The position numbers and the translations under genes are program-made. From Bacteroidetes bacterium QS_3_64_15 (GTDB lineage Bacteria; Bacteroidota; Rhodothermia; Rhodothermales; Salinibacteraceae): DNA of 50,835 nt. This document shows positions 19,701-28,052 of this stretch, one piece after another. The stretch spans positions 1 to 50,835 of the forward strand of contig PXTN01000007.1 in assembly GCA_003022565.1 (NCBI GenBank). Reading direction: 5' to 3'. Position 1 is the first letter of the stretch, and the number at the start of each line of letters is the position of its first letter. Below the pieces are notes generated by a model. The model was given only the letters and a program-made list of their open reading frames with translations, made no database searches and was not told where the DNA came from.

Positions 19701-20098
19701 GCGAACTCTTCTCCCAACACCCTGGGGCCCAGTGCAGTCGCTGCCACGCCGTGAACGGCGAGGGGGGCGAGGTGGGCCCTGCGCTGACGGACATCGGATC
19801 CAGACTTTCGCGCGAGTTGCTGCTGGAGGCGATGGTAGCCCCGGACGCGCGCCTCGCACCAGGCTACGGGGGAGTAGCCCTCACGCTCGAGGACGGATCC
19901 ACCCTGCGCGGCGTTATCGAAGCCGAGACGGACACTACGATCACCCTGCGACGCGGCGAAGAGCAGGTCCGGACCCTTTCGAAATCAAAGGTAACCTCTC
20001 AGGTCAACTCTTCGCCGATGCCCCCGATGGGAGACATTCTTACGCGCCGCGAGCTGCGCGACCTCGTCGCGTACATGACAACCTTGAAAGGGGAGTAG
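16709..20098 (+). CDS. exported lipoprotein: sugar-dehydrogenase-like propeller, HEAT repeats, PVC-type cytochrome c (paralogue)
   Basis: A 1129-aa paralogue of the protein at 12661-16074, alignable over its whole length: HEF(A/V)FD(K/E)(H/Y)GN(I/L)ITVDNDGDH, DSGWR.NWQ(Y/F)GKYTDPKNN, ALY(V/L)ADWVEGW, and the HEAT block. The signal peptide MIDRACALPILVLLLFLAGLVGC gives lipobox Cys23. The C-terminal haem site is CSRCH (1009-1013), with Met in SSPMPP as likely sixth ligand. The expected role is envelope electron transfer from carbohydrate oxidation. The ATG at 16709 is chosen because it starts the signal peptide. Its stop lies 17 bp from that of the convergent oxidoreductase gene. The proposed propeller activity is inferred, as no PQQ-binding residues can be checked by eye. 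Confidence 0.88.
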   Translation: MIDRACALPILVLLLFLAGLVGCTESPDLEVTRINDGEAERLADQARQGISGTFAGDLDVSLWASDTLIADPIALDLDRQGRAHVTVTNRRRTSSIDLRNHPDWATEVLSFTRVEDRAAFLREKLAPSRSDSNSSWLTDYNDDGSHDWRDLTVEQEKVYRVEDTTGNNLANRSQLFYRGFNEPTSDLAGAVLHHQGAVFVGVAPDLWRLRDANQDGMADETESISSGYGVNISMSGHGMSGLTVGPYGRLYWSVGDPALNVTDPRGRRWAYPQRGAIVRADPDGSNFEVFASGIRNTHEFVFDEYGNLITVDNDGDHAGEFERLVHLIDGSDSGWRFNWQFGKYTDPKNNEYNPWMDENYFRPRPAHRGAHILPPLAPYHTGPAGMVYNPGTALGERWEDHFFVARFGGSPSNSGVDAFTLDPNGSSFELATDEQVMQGIQVTGMDVGVGGALYLADWVEGWATNDEGRIWKLDTPAQKHSSLREETESLLRESFDGRSTDGLVELLSHPDQRVRMKAQFELADREALAAFREALESDDQMRRIHGIWGFAQLGREDSTRVKSLLKWRHDDEAEIRAQVARALGDVRYAPAADSLMPLLEDEHPRVRLFVAQALGRLEHEPAVAPLVEMLAGNGNEDAHLHHAGTIALARIGDGDALRDLSDHDSVAVRLAAVVALKRLEHPGVARFLDDDNATVVTNAARAINDDAFIEDALPALAEMLDQDRVVNEPLMRRAINASLYSGRGTDAQRLARFAERQSIGDTLRAEALSTLAMWTDPSMLDRVTGRYRGPVDNETDPARRAIASATPGLLHDPSARVREAAAKAIGGTGYEAAAEDLMDVLRTDEVASVRIAALNTLRDLASTPLKEAFDVALADEARSVRQAALEMIPDLNLPPEDVASLLASVLEDGSSDERQTALQLLGEIDAPAATDLLSTYMDQLLAGDLSRTLELELVQAVRQSDAEALNERLKQYQSRTASGDSVAVYRAALYGGNAERGRELFSQHPGAQCSRCHAVNGEGGEVGPALTDIGSRLSRELLLEAMVAPDARLAPGYGGVALTLEDGSTLRGVIEAETDTTITLRRGEEQVRTLSKSKVTSQVNSSPMPPMGDILTRRELRDLVAYMTTLKGE

Positions 20099-20115
20099 GC
20101 TGCCCTGCCGCCCGG

Positions 20116-21501
20116 TCAACGGCTCATCTCGTAGGCCGTCGTCGTAACGTAGTACTTCGTCAACAGGTTTGTCCGCTCCCACTCCGGAAGCTGCCCGTCA
20201 ATGAGATACTGCAGGTATTGCTCGGTGACGCTGGCAAAGTGCTCCTCGTGGCCCTCCTCGTACCGCTCCGGAATGTTCACCCGCCACCCAAACTCCGACG
20301 ACTCGGCCGTCACGCCCTCGTATTCGGGGCTCAGATCCTTTAGGGCCTTCTTCAGGGTCGCAGCGAACTGATCCCCGCCCTTCCCAACGGGCTCGACGTA
20401 CAGCACGGGCTCAAAATTCTGCGCCTCCCCCTGCCGGATGGTCAGGTTGGCCTGCGTTCCTCGCATGATGGAATAGTGGGTGTCCCCCCCGCCCGGGTTT
20501 TCGTAGTCCCACTCGGCCGACACCTTCGCGTGAATCCCCCGCACCGTGAACGTAAATTCGCCGTTGGCCGCCACGTTGAGGGTCGAATCGGAGTCCACGT
20601 CGGACTGAAGGAACTCAGGATATGGCTGCTGGCCGGTCACCTGGGTGAACTGAGCGGGGGTCATCTCGGTGTCCCAGCTCCGAGCCGACAGCACCTCCAC
20701 GCCGTCCGCCTCGTTCCGATAGTCAATCGGCTCTCCGGGGAATGCCTCCCACAAGATTAGATCGACCAGGTGGGTCGACACGTCGGCGATGGCTTCTCCC
20801 TGCTGATCGACGTCGAAAAACCATGCCGGGCGAATGAGGGGTTCCCCCGCAACCATCTTGTAGAAGTGGTGCACGCTTTCCTTGGTAATCGCCGGTTTTT
20901 CTGGACTTCCCTCCCGCAGCTCACCAAACAGTTCTTCGTTCTGGGACAGCGCGCGCTGCAGCCGCGTGGCGGCGACGTAGCGCTCGGTCATAATGTCGTT
21001 GACCAGCAGCCCCCGTTCGTCGGCCTTCTCCACCGTGCTCCGCAGGGTTGGAAAGCCGTCGGGCGTAATGACCATCGGCTTGTCGGCCAGCACGTTGATG
21101 CCGTTCTCGACGGCGTGCTGGATGTACCCGATCTTCCGGGCATTATTGCCGGCCACGACCATCAGATTGCCCGGCTTCTCCTCGGCCATTTTCTCCTGAT
21201 AGTCGCCCCCCACGTAGATCCGCTGGGTCCAGTTCGTGGGGGTTTCCTCACGCGTGTTAAAGCGCTCAATCAGGTCCAGATAACTTCCAACTTCATTCTC
21301 CACCGGCGCATAGACGTGAACAGCAGGGTCAATCTGGGAATAGTCGTACTTTTGGACCAGTGCTGCATGGAAGTGGCCAGGGTCCTGAATCATCAGGCCC
21401 ACCTCATCGTCCGCACCGGTAAAGTCACTCGTGGGTTGCCCTCTGGCTCCGCAGGCGGCGCACACGAGCAGCAGCAGGGAGGCAAGAACATGAGCTCTCA
21501 T
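20116..21501 (-). CDS. lipoprotein Gfo/Idh/MocA-type oxidoreductase
   Basis: A 461-aa exported protein with lipobox (LVCAAC, Cys17). It belongs to the group with a putative oxidoreductase C-terminal domain: MIQDPGHFHAALVQK at the N-terminus, LMVVAGNNARKIGYI, VLADKPMVI with the Lys of the Gfo/Idh/MocA D/EKP motif, NDIMTERY, ESVHHFYKMVAGEPL.RPAWFFDV and STHLVDLILWEAFPG. The classical GxGxxG loop is absent from the N-terminus, as usual for this subgroup. It is likely to act on sugars or sugar acids outside the cytoplasm, with a tightly bound cofactor; this is inference. ATG at 21499-21501 is chosen for the signal peptide. It is the last gene of a three-gene minus-strand cluster. Confidence 0.88.
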   Translation of the reverse strand: MRAHVLASLLLLVCAACGARGQPTSDFTGADDEVGLMIQDPGHFHAALVQKYDYSQIDPAVHVYAPVENEVGSYLDLIERFNTREETPTNWTQRIYVGGDYQEKMAEEKPGNLMVVAGNNARKIGYIQHAVENGINVLADKPMVITPDGFPTLRSTVEKADERGLLVNDIMTERYVAATRLQRALSQNEELFGELREGSPEKPAITKESVHHFYKMVAGEPLIRPAWFFDVDQQGEAIADVSTHLVDLILWEAFPGEPIDYRNEADGVEVLSARSWDTEMTPAQFTQVTGQQPYPEFLQSDVDSDSTLNVAANGEFTFTVRGIHAKVSAEWDYENPGGGDTHYSIMRGTQANLTIRQGEAQNFEPVLYVEPVGKGGDQFAATLKKALKDLSPEYEGVTAESSEFGWRVNIPERYEEGHEEHFASVTEQYLQYLIDGQLPEWERTNLLTKYYVTTTAYEMSR

Positions 21502-21873
21502 GGCATTTCGGCAACGAGTACGAAGGGGAATTCGAAAAGAGATCAGGCCGATCAGTACCGATGAATTCATCTACCCGTCGGGCCCCCTGTGGCAATGCGC
21601 AGGCGGCGTTCAGCGCTGGTGCAAGAGTAGGAGCCTCCTCGGGGCGGCTGGAGCCAAGGGGCCTCGACGGCTTCTCTGTCGGACGTCCCAACCCTGTCAC
21701 TGAACCACGTACCCGTCGCCAAAATGCATGACCGTCGGGGGCGTCATGGCCGCCTAGGCAGCGGGAGAACGAGGCGCTCACACGTCAACACGCTGTCACG
21801 TACTCCCCATCCATCACGGCACGATGGGTCGAGACCGATAGCGACTTCTTCCAGGCGGTCTTCCGACCGCAGT
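21502..21873. other. intergenic region between two oxidoreductase genes
   Basis: 372 bp with no convincing gene. A compact hairpin lies at its right end (21855-21870), directly after the stop of the Tat-type oxidoreductase. The remainder should contain the start signals of the lipoprotein oxidoreductase, none recognised. Confidence 0.45.
21855..21870 (-). terminator. GNRA-type hairpin after the oxidoreductase stop
   Basis: On the minus strand a perfect 6-bp stem GCGGTC/GACCGC encloses the loop GGAA (a GNRA tetraloop), beginning 3 nt after the stop codon at 21874-21876. No U-tract follows, so it may act with Rho or as an mRNA 3' stabiliser rather than as an intrinsic terminator. Confidence 0.5.
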
Positions 21874-23340
21874 CTACCAGCCGTCCAGCTCGAGGTCGTC
21901 GATGTGATCGATGCCCCAGGGGTATCGCTGCGGACGAGAGAGCATCGAGTTGGCCTCGTCGTCGTCCTCGAAGCGCTCGTTGGCCGGATCCCAGTGGAGC
22001 GTCCGGGGGAGCTTCATGGCGATGTGCGAAAGCAGGCAGGCGCTGGTGGAGCGGTGTGAGACCTCGGCCGGGGCCAAGGTGTCGGGATCCTGCTCCTTGA
22101 TCTTTCGGACCCAGTTCGAGTGATGCTCCTCGCTCTCCCGCCCCTGCAGGTGAAGCTCGTCCGGACCAATCTCCGAGTTCAAGAGCGAGGGGGTGCTGGC
22201 CTTCAGGGGGGCGTCCTCCTCGTCCCCGGAGCCGGGATCGCTGGCCGTGACCTGTGCCGGCCCCCGGCTCACGTGAATCCAGTCTTCCGCCCCCGTGAAT
22301 CGAACCCCCTGTTCCAGCTCGTTGCTGATGATCATCGTCACCCCGTTTTCGTACTGGGACTCCACTCGGAACTTTCCGTGGACATCCCAGAGCCCTTCCT
22401 TCGGAAATTCCGCCTCGGCCTGAATCTCGACCGGGCCGGTGTACTCAGTGCCCATGCCCCAGTGGGCCGCGTCGACGTGGTGGGCGCCCCATCCGGTGAT
22501 CATCCCGGCGGAGAACTGCTCGCAACGCAGCCACCCCGGCCGGCTGTACCGCTCGTCGACGTTGTCGGACTGGGGATGCACCCGCTGTTGCGTATAGGGC
22601 TTGCGGGACGTCCGCCCGAGCCACATGTCGTAGTTCAGGTTTTCTGGGACGGGCATGGGCGTTGGATCGCCGCCGGACGGATCGCCGGGGAGTCCCACGT
22701 CCACCCTCTGGAGCGCCCCGACCCGACCATTGCGAACCAGTTCGCACGCTCGCTTGAACTGCGGCCAGGGATCGGTGCCCCGCTGCTGACTGCCCACCTG
22801 GAAAACCGTGCCCATGTGCTGGAGGACATCTGCCATGATCCGCCCTTCCCGCACGGTCAGCGAGTGCGGCTTTTGCATGTAAATGTCCTTCCCCGCCAGG
22901 GCGGCCTCTACGACCGGCTGGGCGTGCCAGTGGTCGGGCGTGCTCACGATGACCGCGTCGATGTTGGACTGCGCCAGCATCTCCCGGTAGTCCTGGTAGG
23001 TCTGGACATCCACGTAATTTTCCTTCCCGGTCTCCTCTGCGTACCACTCCTCGACGAGCGCTTTCCCATCCTTCATTCGCTGACGGTCAACGTCGCTCAC
23101 CGCAACGATGCGAACGTCCTCCGTTTCCTTCATCGTCTCCGGCAGGTCGTGGCCCCGGGCAATGCGCCCGCAACCAATCTGCCCCACCTGGATCGTGTCG
23201 TTGGGCGAACTCTTCCCAAATGCCGTCGAAGAGAGGATGGTGGGAGCTGCGATGAGCCCCGACACGCCCAGGGCCGATCGCTTCAAGTACTCGCGTCGCG
23301 TCATCTCACCGCGTTCCGTACAGTCGTCATCCATAGCCAA
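21874..23340 (-). CDS. Tat-exported Gfo/Idh/MocA oxidoreductase
   Basis: A 488-aa protein with a twin-arginine signal, TRREYLKRSALGVSGLIAAP, so it is exported folded with its nucleotide cofactor. The Rossmann part reads VGQIGCGRIARGHDLP, then VSTPDHWHAQPV and the Lys-bearing MQKPHSLT. The C-terminal part has GMITGWGAHHVDAAHWGMG, typical of the large planctomycete/Bacteroidota family of secreted Gfo/Idh/MocA enzymes. Substrates are probably sugars or cyclitols. ATG at 23338-23340 and 23332-23334 are both possible, two codons apart; neither has a strong ribosome site. It lies 58 bp downstream of the DUF6807-ThuA gene on the same strand, so co-transcription is likely. Confidence 0.92.
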   Translation of the reverse strand: MAMDDDCTERGEMTRREYLKRSALGVSGLIAAPTILSSTAFGKSSPNDTIQVGQIGCGRIARGHDLPETMKETEDVRIVAVSDVDRQRMKDGKALVEEWYAEETGKENYVDVQTYQDYREMLAQSNIDAVIVSTPDHWHAQPVVEAALAGKDIYMQKPHSLTVREGRIMADVLQHMGTVFQVGSQQRGTDPWPQFKRACELVRNGRVGALQRVDVGLPGDPSGGDPTPMPVPENLNYDMWLGRTSRKPYTQQRVHPQSDNVDERYSRPGWLRCEQFSAGMITGWGAHHVDAAHWGMGTEYTGPVEIQAEAEFPKEGLWDVHGKFRVESQYENGVTMIISNELEQGVRFTGAEDWIHVSRGPAQVTASDPGSGDEEDAPLKASTPSLLNSEIGPDELHLQGRESEEHHSNWVRKIKEQDPDTLAPAEVSHRSTSACLLSHIAMKLPRTLHWDPANERFEDDDEANSMLSRPQRYPWGIDHIDDLELDGW

Positions 23341-23398
23341 GTGCTGCTTATGATCTGATTCGTCGAAAAAAGGGACGCTCGGCTCGTCCCGCCTCGCG

Positions 23399-25393
23399 TC
23401 AGTCCTCGAGCGGCGTGCCGTTCACCACCCACTGGATGCCCCCGAGCACGTGCCGGCGAAACTGCGGATCCTCGTAGTGCTCCGGGCGGTGACCGAGCGC
23501 CGTGTACCACTGCCGCCCTCCATCGAACTTCTGATACCAGGCAATTGGAAACGAGTCGCCAAACGTGTCGCCCGGATACTCGTCGAGCGAGTCGTCCTCC
23601 TCAATCGTTCCCAAATCTACCGTCAGCAGGACGTTGATCTTCGGGCTCAGTTCGGTGTGGTAATAGCTCTCATCATCCACGATCTCCCACCGGTCCGGCA
23701 AAAAGGCCGTGGACGGATGCGCACGGGTAACGACCTCCGCCGTAAAGTCCTGTCGGGGGGAATGCCGCTCAAAGTTGCCGCCAACCAGCTTCGAGAACCA
23801 GGGCCAGTCCCGCTCCGATCCGGTGGCCGAGTGGATGCCCACGAAGCCTCCTCCTTGGCGCACGTACCACTGTAGGGCCTCCCGCTGCGCGTCGGAGGTG
23901 AACGTCTTGTTGTTCGTGTTGGAGAAGATCAACGCGTCGTACTGGCGTAGGCTGTCCCGCGTGAAGTGCCCGGGATCCTCCGTGGCCGTCACCTCGAACC
24001 CACGCGCCTGCCCCAACTGCTCAATCATCTCTACGCTCTGAGGAATGTTGTCGTGCACGTACCCCTCGCCATTCCGGGTGTAGACCAGCACATTGGCGTC
24101 CTGCAACGTCCCCACCGGATGCACGTCGACCTCCGGCGGATGAGCAAAGTCCCGCCAGTACCGGTTGGCCGCCTCCGCACTGAGCTCCCCGTCGTAGACC
24201 AGCATGCGGTACTTCAGGGAGTGGGACTGGCCGGGTGCGAGGACCCAATCCCGGTCCTGAGCCGGATTGAAATTGACAAACACGTTTTCTTCCCCGTCGT
24301 TCATCCCCGTCGGCCAAATCCGGAGCGGCTCCGGATAATTGAAGTTGTTCGGGTTCGTCATGAAGAGCACACCGGAGGTCCCGGACGGCGTGTCGGAAAC
24401 TCCACTCACGTCCACCCACCGCGCCCGCGTGCCATTGGCGTCGCTCTTGTCGTGGCCGCGAGACGTAAGGATCGACGCGGTCTCGTCGTTCCACTTTGCG
24501 GTGGCCCGCAAGCTGAACCCCTGGTAGCGGTATTCCTTGATGGTGAAGGGATCCTCCGTCGCCGGGCGGAGCACCGAGGTAAAGTCGACCAGCCACACCT
24601 CCTGGTCGGGATCCACGTTCCAGCTCTTCACCTTCCACGTCTCTTTGAGTGTCACCTGCTCTTCGGAGGGCCCCGTGTCGACGTGGTTGTGGGTCGCCTC
24701 AAACCCGGCGAATACGTCTCCTTCCGTGCGCTCGGTGATCCGATCGGTCCGCACCGTGCCCTGTCCCTTCGCCAGGTTCCAGAAATCGATCTCGCGTCCC
24801 TGAAATTCCGTACGGGTCCAGGGATTCCAGATGCCGTAGTGGTGGTAATGGTCGGGCGGCTGGACGCGGGTAAGCATCGCTCCTTCCGGCGACCACAGCG
24901 GGTGAATGTAGCCGCCCCGACTGTAAATCTCGTCGACCCCTTCGGGCACGCCTTTGGGCTCGTACCGGTATTCGAGCACCGGCCGATCTCCCCGCTCTAG
25001 GCGCAGGCGCTCCCCGTCGTCGTTCACGGCGGTTCCCGGAGACGAGTCCCCCCCGGCATCGACCACGCGCAGCTCAAAACTGCGAGCCGTCCCCGGCTCC
25101 GTTTCCCCCTTCAGGATCCAGGTTAGCCGCTTCGGGGAACCCGCCTCAAGTTGGGACGCCACGGGCGTTTCCTGTCCACCGGTGATCTCGTAGAGCTGCA
25201 AGGCCCCGGACTGCTGCTGAAGGGGTACGCCCTCGAGAGAAGCCTCCACCGGCGTATTCACGCGCTCGAAGGCACCGGCGTGCACTGAAAACTCAGCCAC
25301 CGTATTCGGCTGCGCCTTCAACGCAGACGCCAAAAAGACAAGGGAGACAAAAACGGCCAGAATGCTGACGCCCAGTCGAAAATTCTTCACCAT
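23399..25393 (-). CDS. exported DUF6807 (PmoA-like) and ThuA fusion protein
   Basis: A 664-aa protein with a Sec signal (MVKNFRLGVSILAVFVSLVFLASALKA cleaved near 27). Residues about 30-400 match the DUF6807/PmoA-like fold (DHYHHYGIWNPWTRTEF, GREIDFWN, FMTNPNNFNYPEPLRIWPTG). Residues about 425-655 are a ThuA glutamine-amidotransferase-like domain (VLVYTRNGEGYVHDNIP, YDALIFSNTNNKTFT, GGGFVGIHSATG, GRQWYTALGHRPEHY). ThuA-type proteins take part in trehalose and other disaccharide use through 3-keto-sugars. The neighbours, two exported Gfo/Idh/MocA enzymes and two haem lipoproteins, point to the same kind of chemistry at the envelope. It is the first gene of the trio; the start at 25391-25393 begins the signal peptide. 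Confidence 0.9.
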   Translation of the reverse strand: MVKNFRLGVSILAVFVSLVFLASALKAQPNTVAEFSVHAGAFERVNTPVEASLEGVPLQQQSGALQLYEITGGQETPVASQLEAGSPKRLTWILKGETEPGTARSFELRVVDAGGDSSPGTAVNDDGERLRLERGDRPVLEYRYEPKGVPEGVDEIYSRGGYIHPLWSPEGAMLTRVQPPDHYHHYGIWNPWTRTEFQGREIDFWNLAKGQGTVRTDRITERTEGDVFAGFEATHNHVDTGPSEEQVTLKETWKVKSWNVDPDQEVWLVDFTSVLRPATEDPFTIKEYRYQGFSLRATAKWNDETASILTSRGHDKSDANGTRARWVDVSGVSDTPSGTSGVLFMTNPNNFNYPEPLRIWPTGMNDGEENVFVNFNPAQDRDWVLAPGQSHSLKYRMLVYDGELSAEAANRYWRDFAHPPEVDVHPVGTLQDANVLVYTRNGEGYVHDNIPQSVEMIEQLGQARGFEVTATEDPGHFTRDSLRQYDALIFSNTNNKTFTSDAQREALQWYVRQGGGFVGIHSATGSERDWPWFSKLVGGNFERHSPRQDFTAEVVTRAHPSTAFLPDRWEIVDDESYYHTELSPKINVLLTVDLGTIEEDDSLDEYPGDTFGDSFPIAWYQKFDGGRQWYTALGHRPEHYEDPQFRRHVLGGIQWVVNGTPLED

Positions 25394-25441
25394 TACAGGT
25401 TCATCCAGATGCTCGCAGAAAGAGAGTTCAACAAATGCTGT

Positions 25442-25464
25442 CCTGAGGAAAACGCCTCCTCAGG
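25442..25464 (-). promoter_or_regulatory. leader hairpin upstream of the DUF6807-ThuA gene
   Basis: CCTGAGGA (25442-25449) and TCCTCAGG (25457-25464) form a perfect 8-bp stem with a 7-nt loop, about 50 bp before the start codon. It could be a hairpin in the 5' UTR or a dyad operator. Confidence 0.4.
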
Positions 25465-26020
25465 GACGTACCGGCAGAAGCCCAGCCAGTATCACGGGTT
25501 CTGGGAGTAGTCGTTCAACGTACGCTGAATCCGGGTGGCCGGGATTGGCCGACAAGCACGATGGTCCTGACTGTTGTCCGCCACCGGGGACGTTCTCGTG
25601 TTGTACTGCCGGACCCGCTCGACCAGCTTGCCGGTCCGTCTCAGGTCCATCGTGAGCGCGCATCGCCACACGGCTCACTTCTTGGGTCCCGCTTCAGTTC
25701 CTCGATCTCCTTATCGGTCGGCTCGCGAACGGTTCGGCAGAACGTGTTTGGAAAGCAGGATGCAGGAAGCAGAGCGAAAACCGTTCGTCTACACCGACTC
25801 TTCTCCGTAAAGTTCTTCTCCCGGTCTACGTGGTCCAAGCGTGCGCTCCAGCTCGCCCTCTCGGCGAGACGTCTCGAGGGAGGATGCCGACGTGTCGGAT
25901 GCGTCGCTCATAGAAGTCGTGGCGCAAGATGCACACCGAATCGGTTCAGGCTACCCAAGCGGTCGCTGGCACCGGTGGGAATCGGGGCGGCTTCGGCATG
26001 CCCTGGACGCCTCTGCTAGG

Positions 26021-26034
26021 CGGCGTTTGCGCCG
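26021..26034 (-). terminator. small hairpin after the antiporter gene
   Basis: CGGCG and CGCCG with a 4-nt loop, 13 bp beyond the antiporter stop on the minus strand. No U-tract follows, so its role as terminator is uncertain. Confidence 0.35.
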
Positions 26035-26047
26035 ACGTAGAGTTGGG

Positions 26048-28009
26048 CTATTCTTCTGCCCCGTCCTCGTCATCGTGGATGTCCACGACCTCGAAGGCGG
26101 ACTCTTCGACCGGGGAGGCGTCACCGTCGGTCGTGCCCGGCTTCCCGAGGGAACCCGGCTCGTCCGCCTCCGGGCCGAGGAGGGCGAGGAGCCGGTCGTC
26201 CGGGCGCAACCGGAACTGTTCCATTTCAGAGACGACCTCCACATCCCCCTCCGACAGAATAAAAAGAGGAATGAGGGAAAAATCGTCGTAGTGGTCCGAG
26301 AGCTCATCAGCCGTGTAGTACTCTTGCTGCTCGTCCTCGGCATAGTCATCCGCTAGCGTGAGGAGGGCCACCGTGCCGCCCTCGTCCACGTGCTTCTCGA
26401 GGGACTGGTAGTGGGTGGACCCCCCGAAGAGGGGCCGCCCCCGCATGTGCCTGGGCATTTCGTCTTCCCCTCCGTGACGGCTGTTGGGGCCGGCGGCGAG
26501 CTGGTGGATGTCCGTCGACTCGAAGACCTCGGAGAAGTGAAGGGCGGTCAGGGACGCCACCTCGTCGTTCGGAATCGTGATGAGGAGGCGCCCGAGTCCG
26601 TAGAGGTTAATCTCGTCGAGAACCGTTTCTGAAAGAACGTTGGCCTGATACGCATCGAGGCCTTCCTCGCGGGCATGCTCCACGTCGGTCGGATTGTTGT
26701 CGATGAGGGAGACGTCAACTCCCAGGTCCTGCACCCGCCTGGCCACCATCCGAACCCATGGCGCCGCGCCCACGAACAAAAGACCATTGGGGTTCGGGTC
26801 CGCCAGGCCGAACCACTGCGCCAGCGGGGCCGCCGTGAGGCCGTAAATGGCCACCGTACCCACGATCACGGCGAACACGACCGGCACCATGCCGTCGACC
26901 GCCTCCGGATACACCGGGCGGAGCTGAAAGGCAAATAACGAAGCCACCGCAGCCGCCACCACCCCCCTCGGGGCCATCCACGACAGAAACGCCTTCTCCT
27001 CCCAGTCCAGGTTTGACCTGACAGCGGACACGAAGACGGCAACAGGGCGGACGATGAAGATCAGCAGGCCCAGAAAGACGAGCACTCGGAGGTCAATGTA
27101 TTCCAGGGCGCTCAGCTCCAACCGTGCGCTCAGGAGTACAAATAGCGATCCGATGAGCAAGACCTGAAGGTTTTCCTTGAACTCCACGATGTGCTGCACC
27201 GATACGAACGGCTGGTTCGCCAAAGCAATGCCCATGAGCGTCGTCGTGAGCAGGCCGGACTCATGCTGGAGCACGTTGGAAACAACAAAAGCTGCAACGA
27301 CCACCATGAGCGTAACCGCATTTCGGAGGAAATCGGGCACCATCCGTTGCCGCAGGACGAAGACCAGAAGCATCGTGGCCGCCACGCTGATTCCAAGGGC
27401 TACGAAAATTTCGAGGCCAAGACCGATGGCGACGTGCTCAACGGCTGCATTAACCCCGGCCTCGGCCCGACTCGGGTCGTTGAGGAGAAGCAACGTTTCG
27501 AGGACCAATACGGCGAGGATGGCCCCCACGGGATCGATGGTGATGCCTTCCCACTTGGCGACGGTGCCTACCCGCCCTTTCGGCTGCACGTGGCGGAGAA
27601 GCGGAATGACCACTGTGGGACCGGTGACGATGAGGATGGCCCCGATGAGGATGGACAGGGGAACGTTGTATTCGAGAATGTAGTGGAGTCCTGCCGCGCC
27701 GAGCCCCCACGTGATGAGGGCCCCGATCGTCGTGAGATTCAACACGATCCCTCCCACCTCGCGTAGCTCCGAGAGGCGAAGGCTCAGGCCCCCCTCGAAC
27801 AGGATGATACCGATCGATAGCGAGACGAAGGCAAATAGCCAGTCTCCCTGCAGCGACTGTGGACTAAGGAGCCCGAGCACGGGACCGGCGAGAAACCCGA
27901 CCAGGAGCAGCAGCAAAATGGAGGGCAGTCGAAACCGCCACGCGGCCCACTGCGCCCCGACCCCCAGAACGATGACGATGGTGATGTCGAGCAAGATGGA
28001 TTCGGGCAC
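26048..28009 (-). CDS. CPA1-type monovalent cation/proton antiporter with RCK-like tail
   Basis: A 653-aa protein. Residues 1 to about 400 hold about 12 membrane segments with antiporter signatures: ILFEGGLSLRLSELR, VTGPTVVIPLLRHV, and ITIDPVGAILAVLVLE with the ion-binding Asp. Residues about 410-520 form a TrkA_N-like Rossmann unit (LLFVGAAPWVRMVARRVQ … VSLIDNNPTDVEHAREEG … VLSETVLDEINL), in which the usual GxGxxG is not preserved. A probable TrkA_C-like segment follows near 590-625, then an acidic tail. It exchanges Na+ or K+ for protons at the inner membrane, fitting a halophile. The start is GTG at 28007-28009; no internal ATG would keep the first membrane helix. It is divergent from gdhA. 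Confidence 0.9.
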   Translation of the reverse strand: MPESILLDITIVIVLGVGAQWAAWRFRLPSILLLLLVGFLAGPVLGLLSPQSLQGDWLFAFVSLSIGIILFEGGLSLRLSELREVGGIVLNLTTIGALITWGLGAAGLHYILEYNVPLSILIGAILIVTGPTVVIPLLRHVQPKGRVGTVAKWEGITIDPVGAILAVLVLETLLLLNDPSRAEAGVNAAVEHVAIGLGLEIFVALGISVAATMLLVFVLRQRMVPDFLRNAVTLMVVVAAFVVSNVLQHESGLLTTTLMGIALANQPFVSVQHIVEFKENLQVLLIGSLFVLLSARLELSALEYIDLRVLVFLGLLIFIVRPVAVFVSAVRSNLDWEEKAFLSWMAPRGVVAAAVASLFAFQLRPVYPEAVDGMVPVVFAVIVGTVAIYGLTAAPLAQWFGLADPNPNGLLFVGAAPWVRMVARRVQDLGVDVSLIDNNPTDVEHAREEGLDAYQANVLSETVLDEINLYGLGRLLITIPNDEVASLTALHFSEVFESTDIHQLAAGPNSRHGGEDEMPRHMRGRPLFGGSTHYQSLEKHVDEGGTVALLTLADDYAEDEQQEYYTADELSDHYDDFSLIPLFILSEGDVEVVSEMEQFRLRPDDRLLALLGPEADEPGSLGKPGTTDGDASPVEESAFEVVDIHDDEDGAEE

Positions 28010-28052
28010 GGCCCCAGGGGGAAATCAGCGAGAAAAGACGCGAAAGTAGACC

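Larger units (their letters stand above)
25394..26047. other. intergenic region between the ThuA-type gene and the antiporter gene
   Basis: 654 bp without a gene I can support; open frames on the plus strand here are Arg/Ser-rich shadows. It contains a hairpin in the leader of the DUF6807-ThuA gene (25442-25464) and a small hairpin after the antiporter stop (26021-26034). Confidence 0.5.

Noticed and set aside
25561-26019. 152-codon plus-strand open frame in the gap before the antiporter gene
   Set aside because: Arg/Ser-rich composition, no family resemblance, no start signal; treated as chance open frame.
26700-26830. Loss of GxGxxG in the Rossmann-like tail of the antiporter as a mutation
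   Set aside because: Many antiporter RCK-like tails are degenerate at this site; without an alignment it cannot be called unusual.
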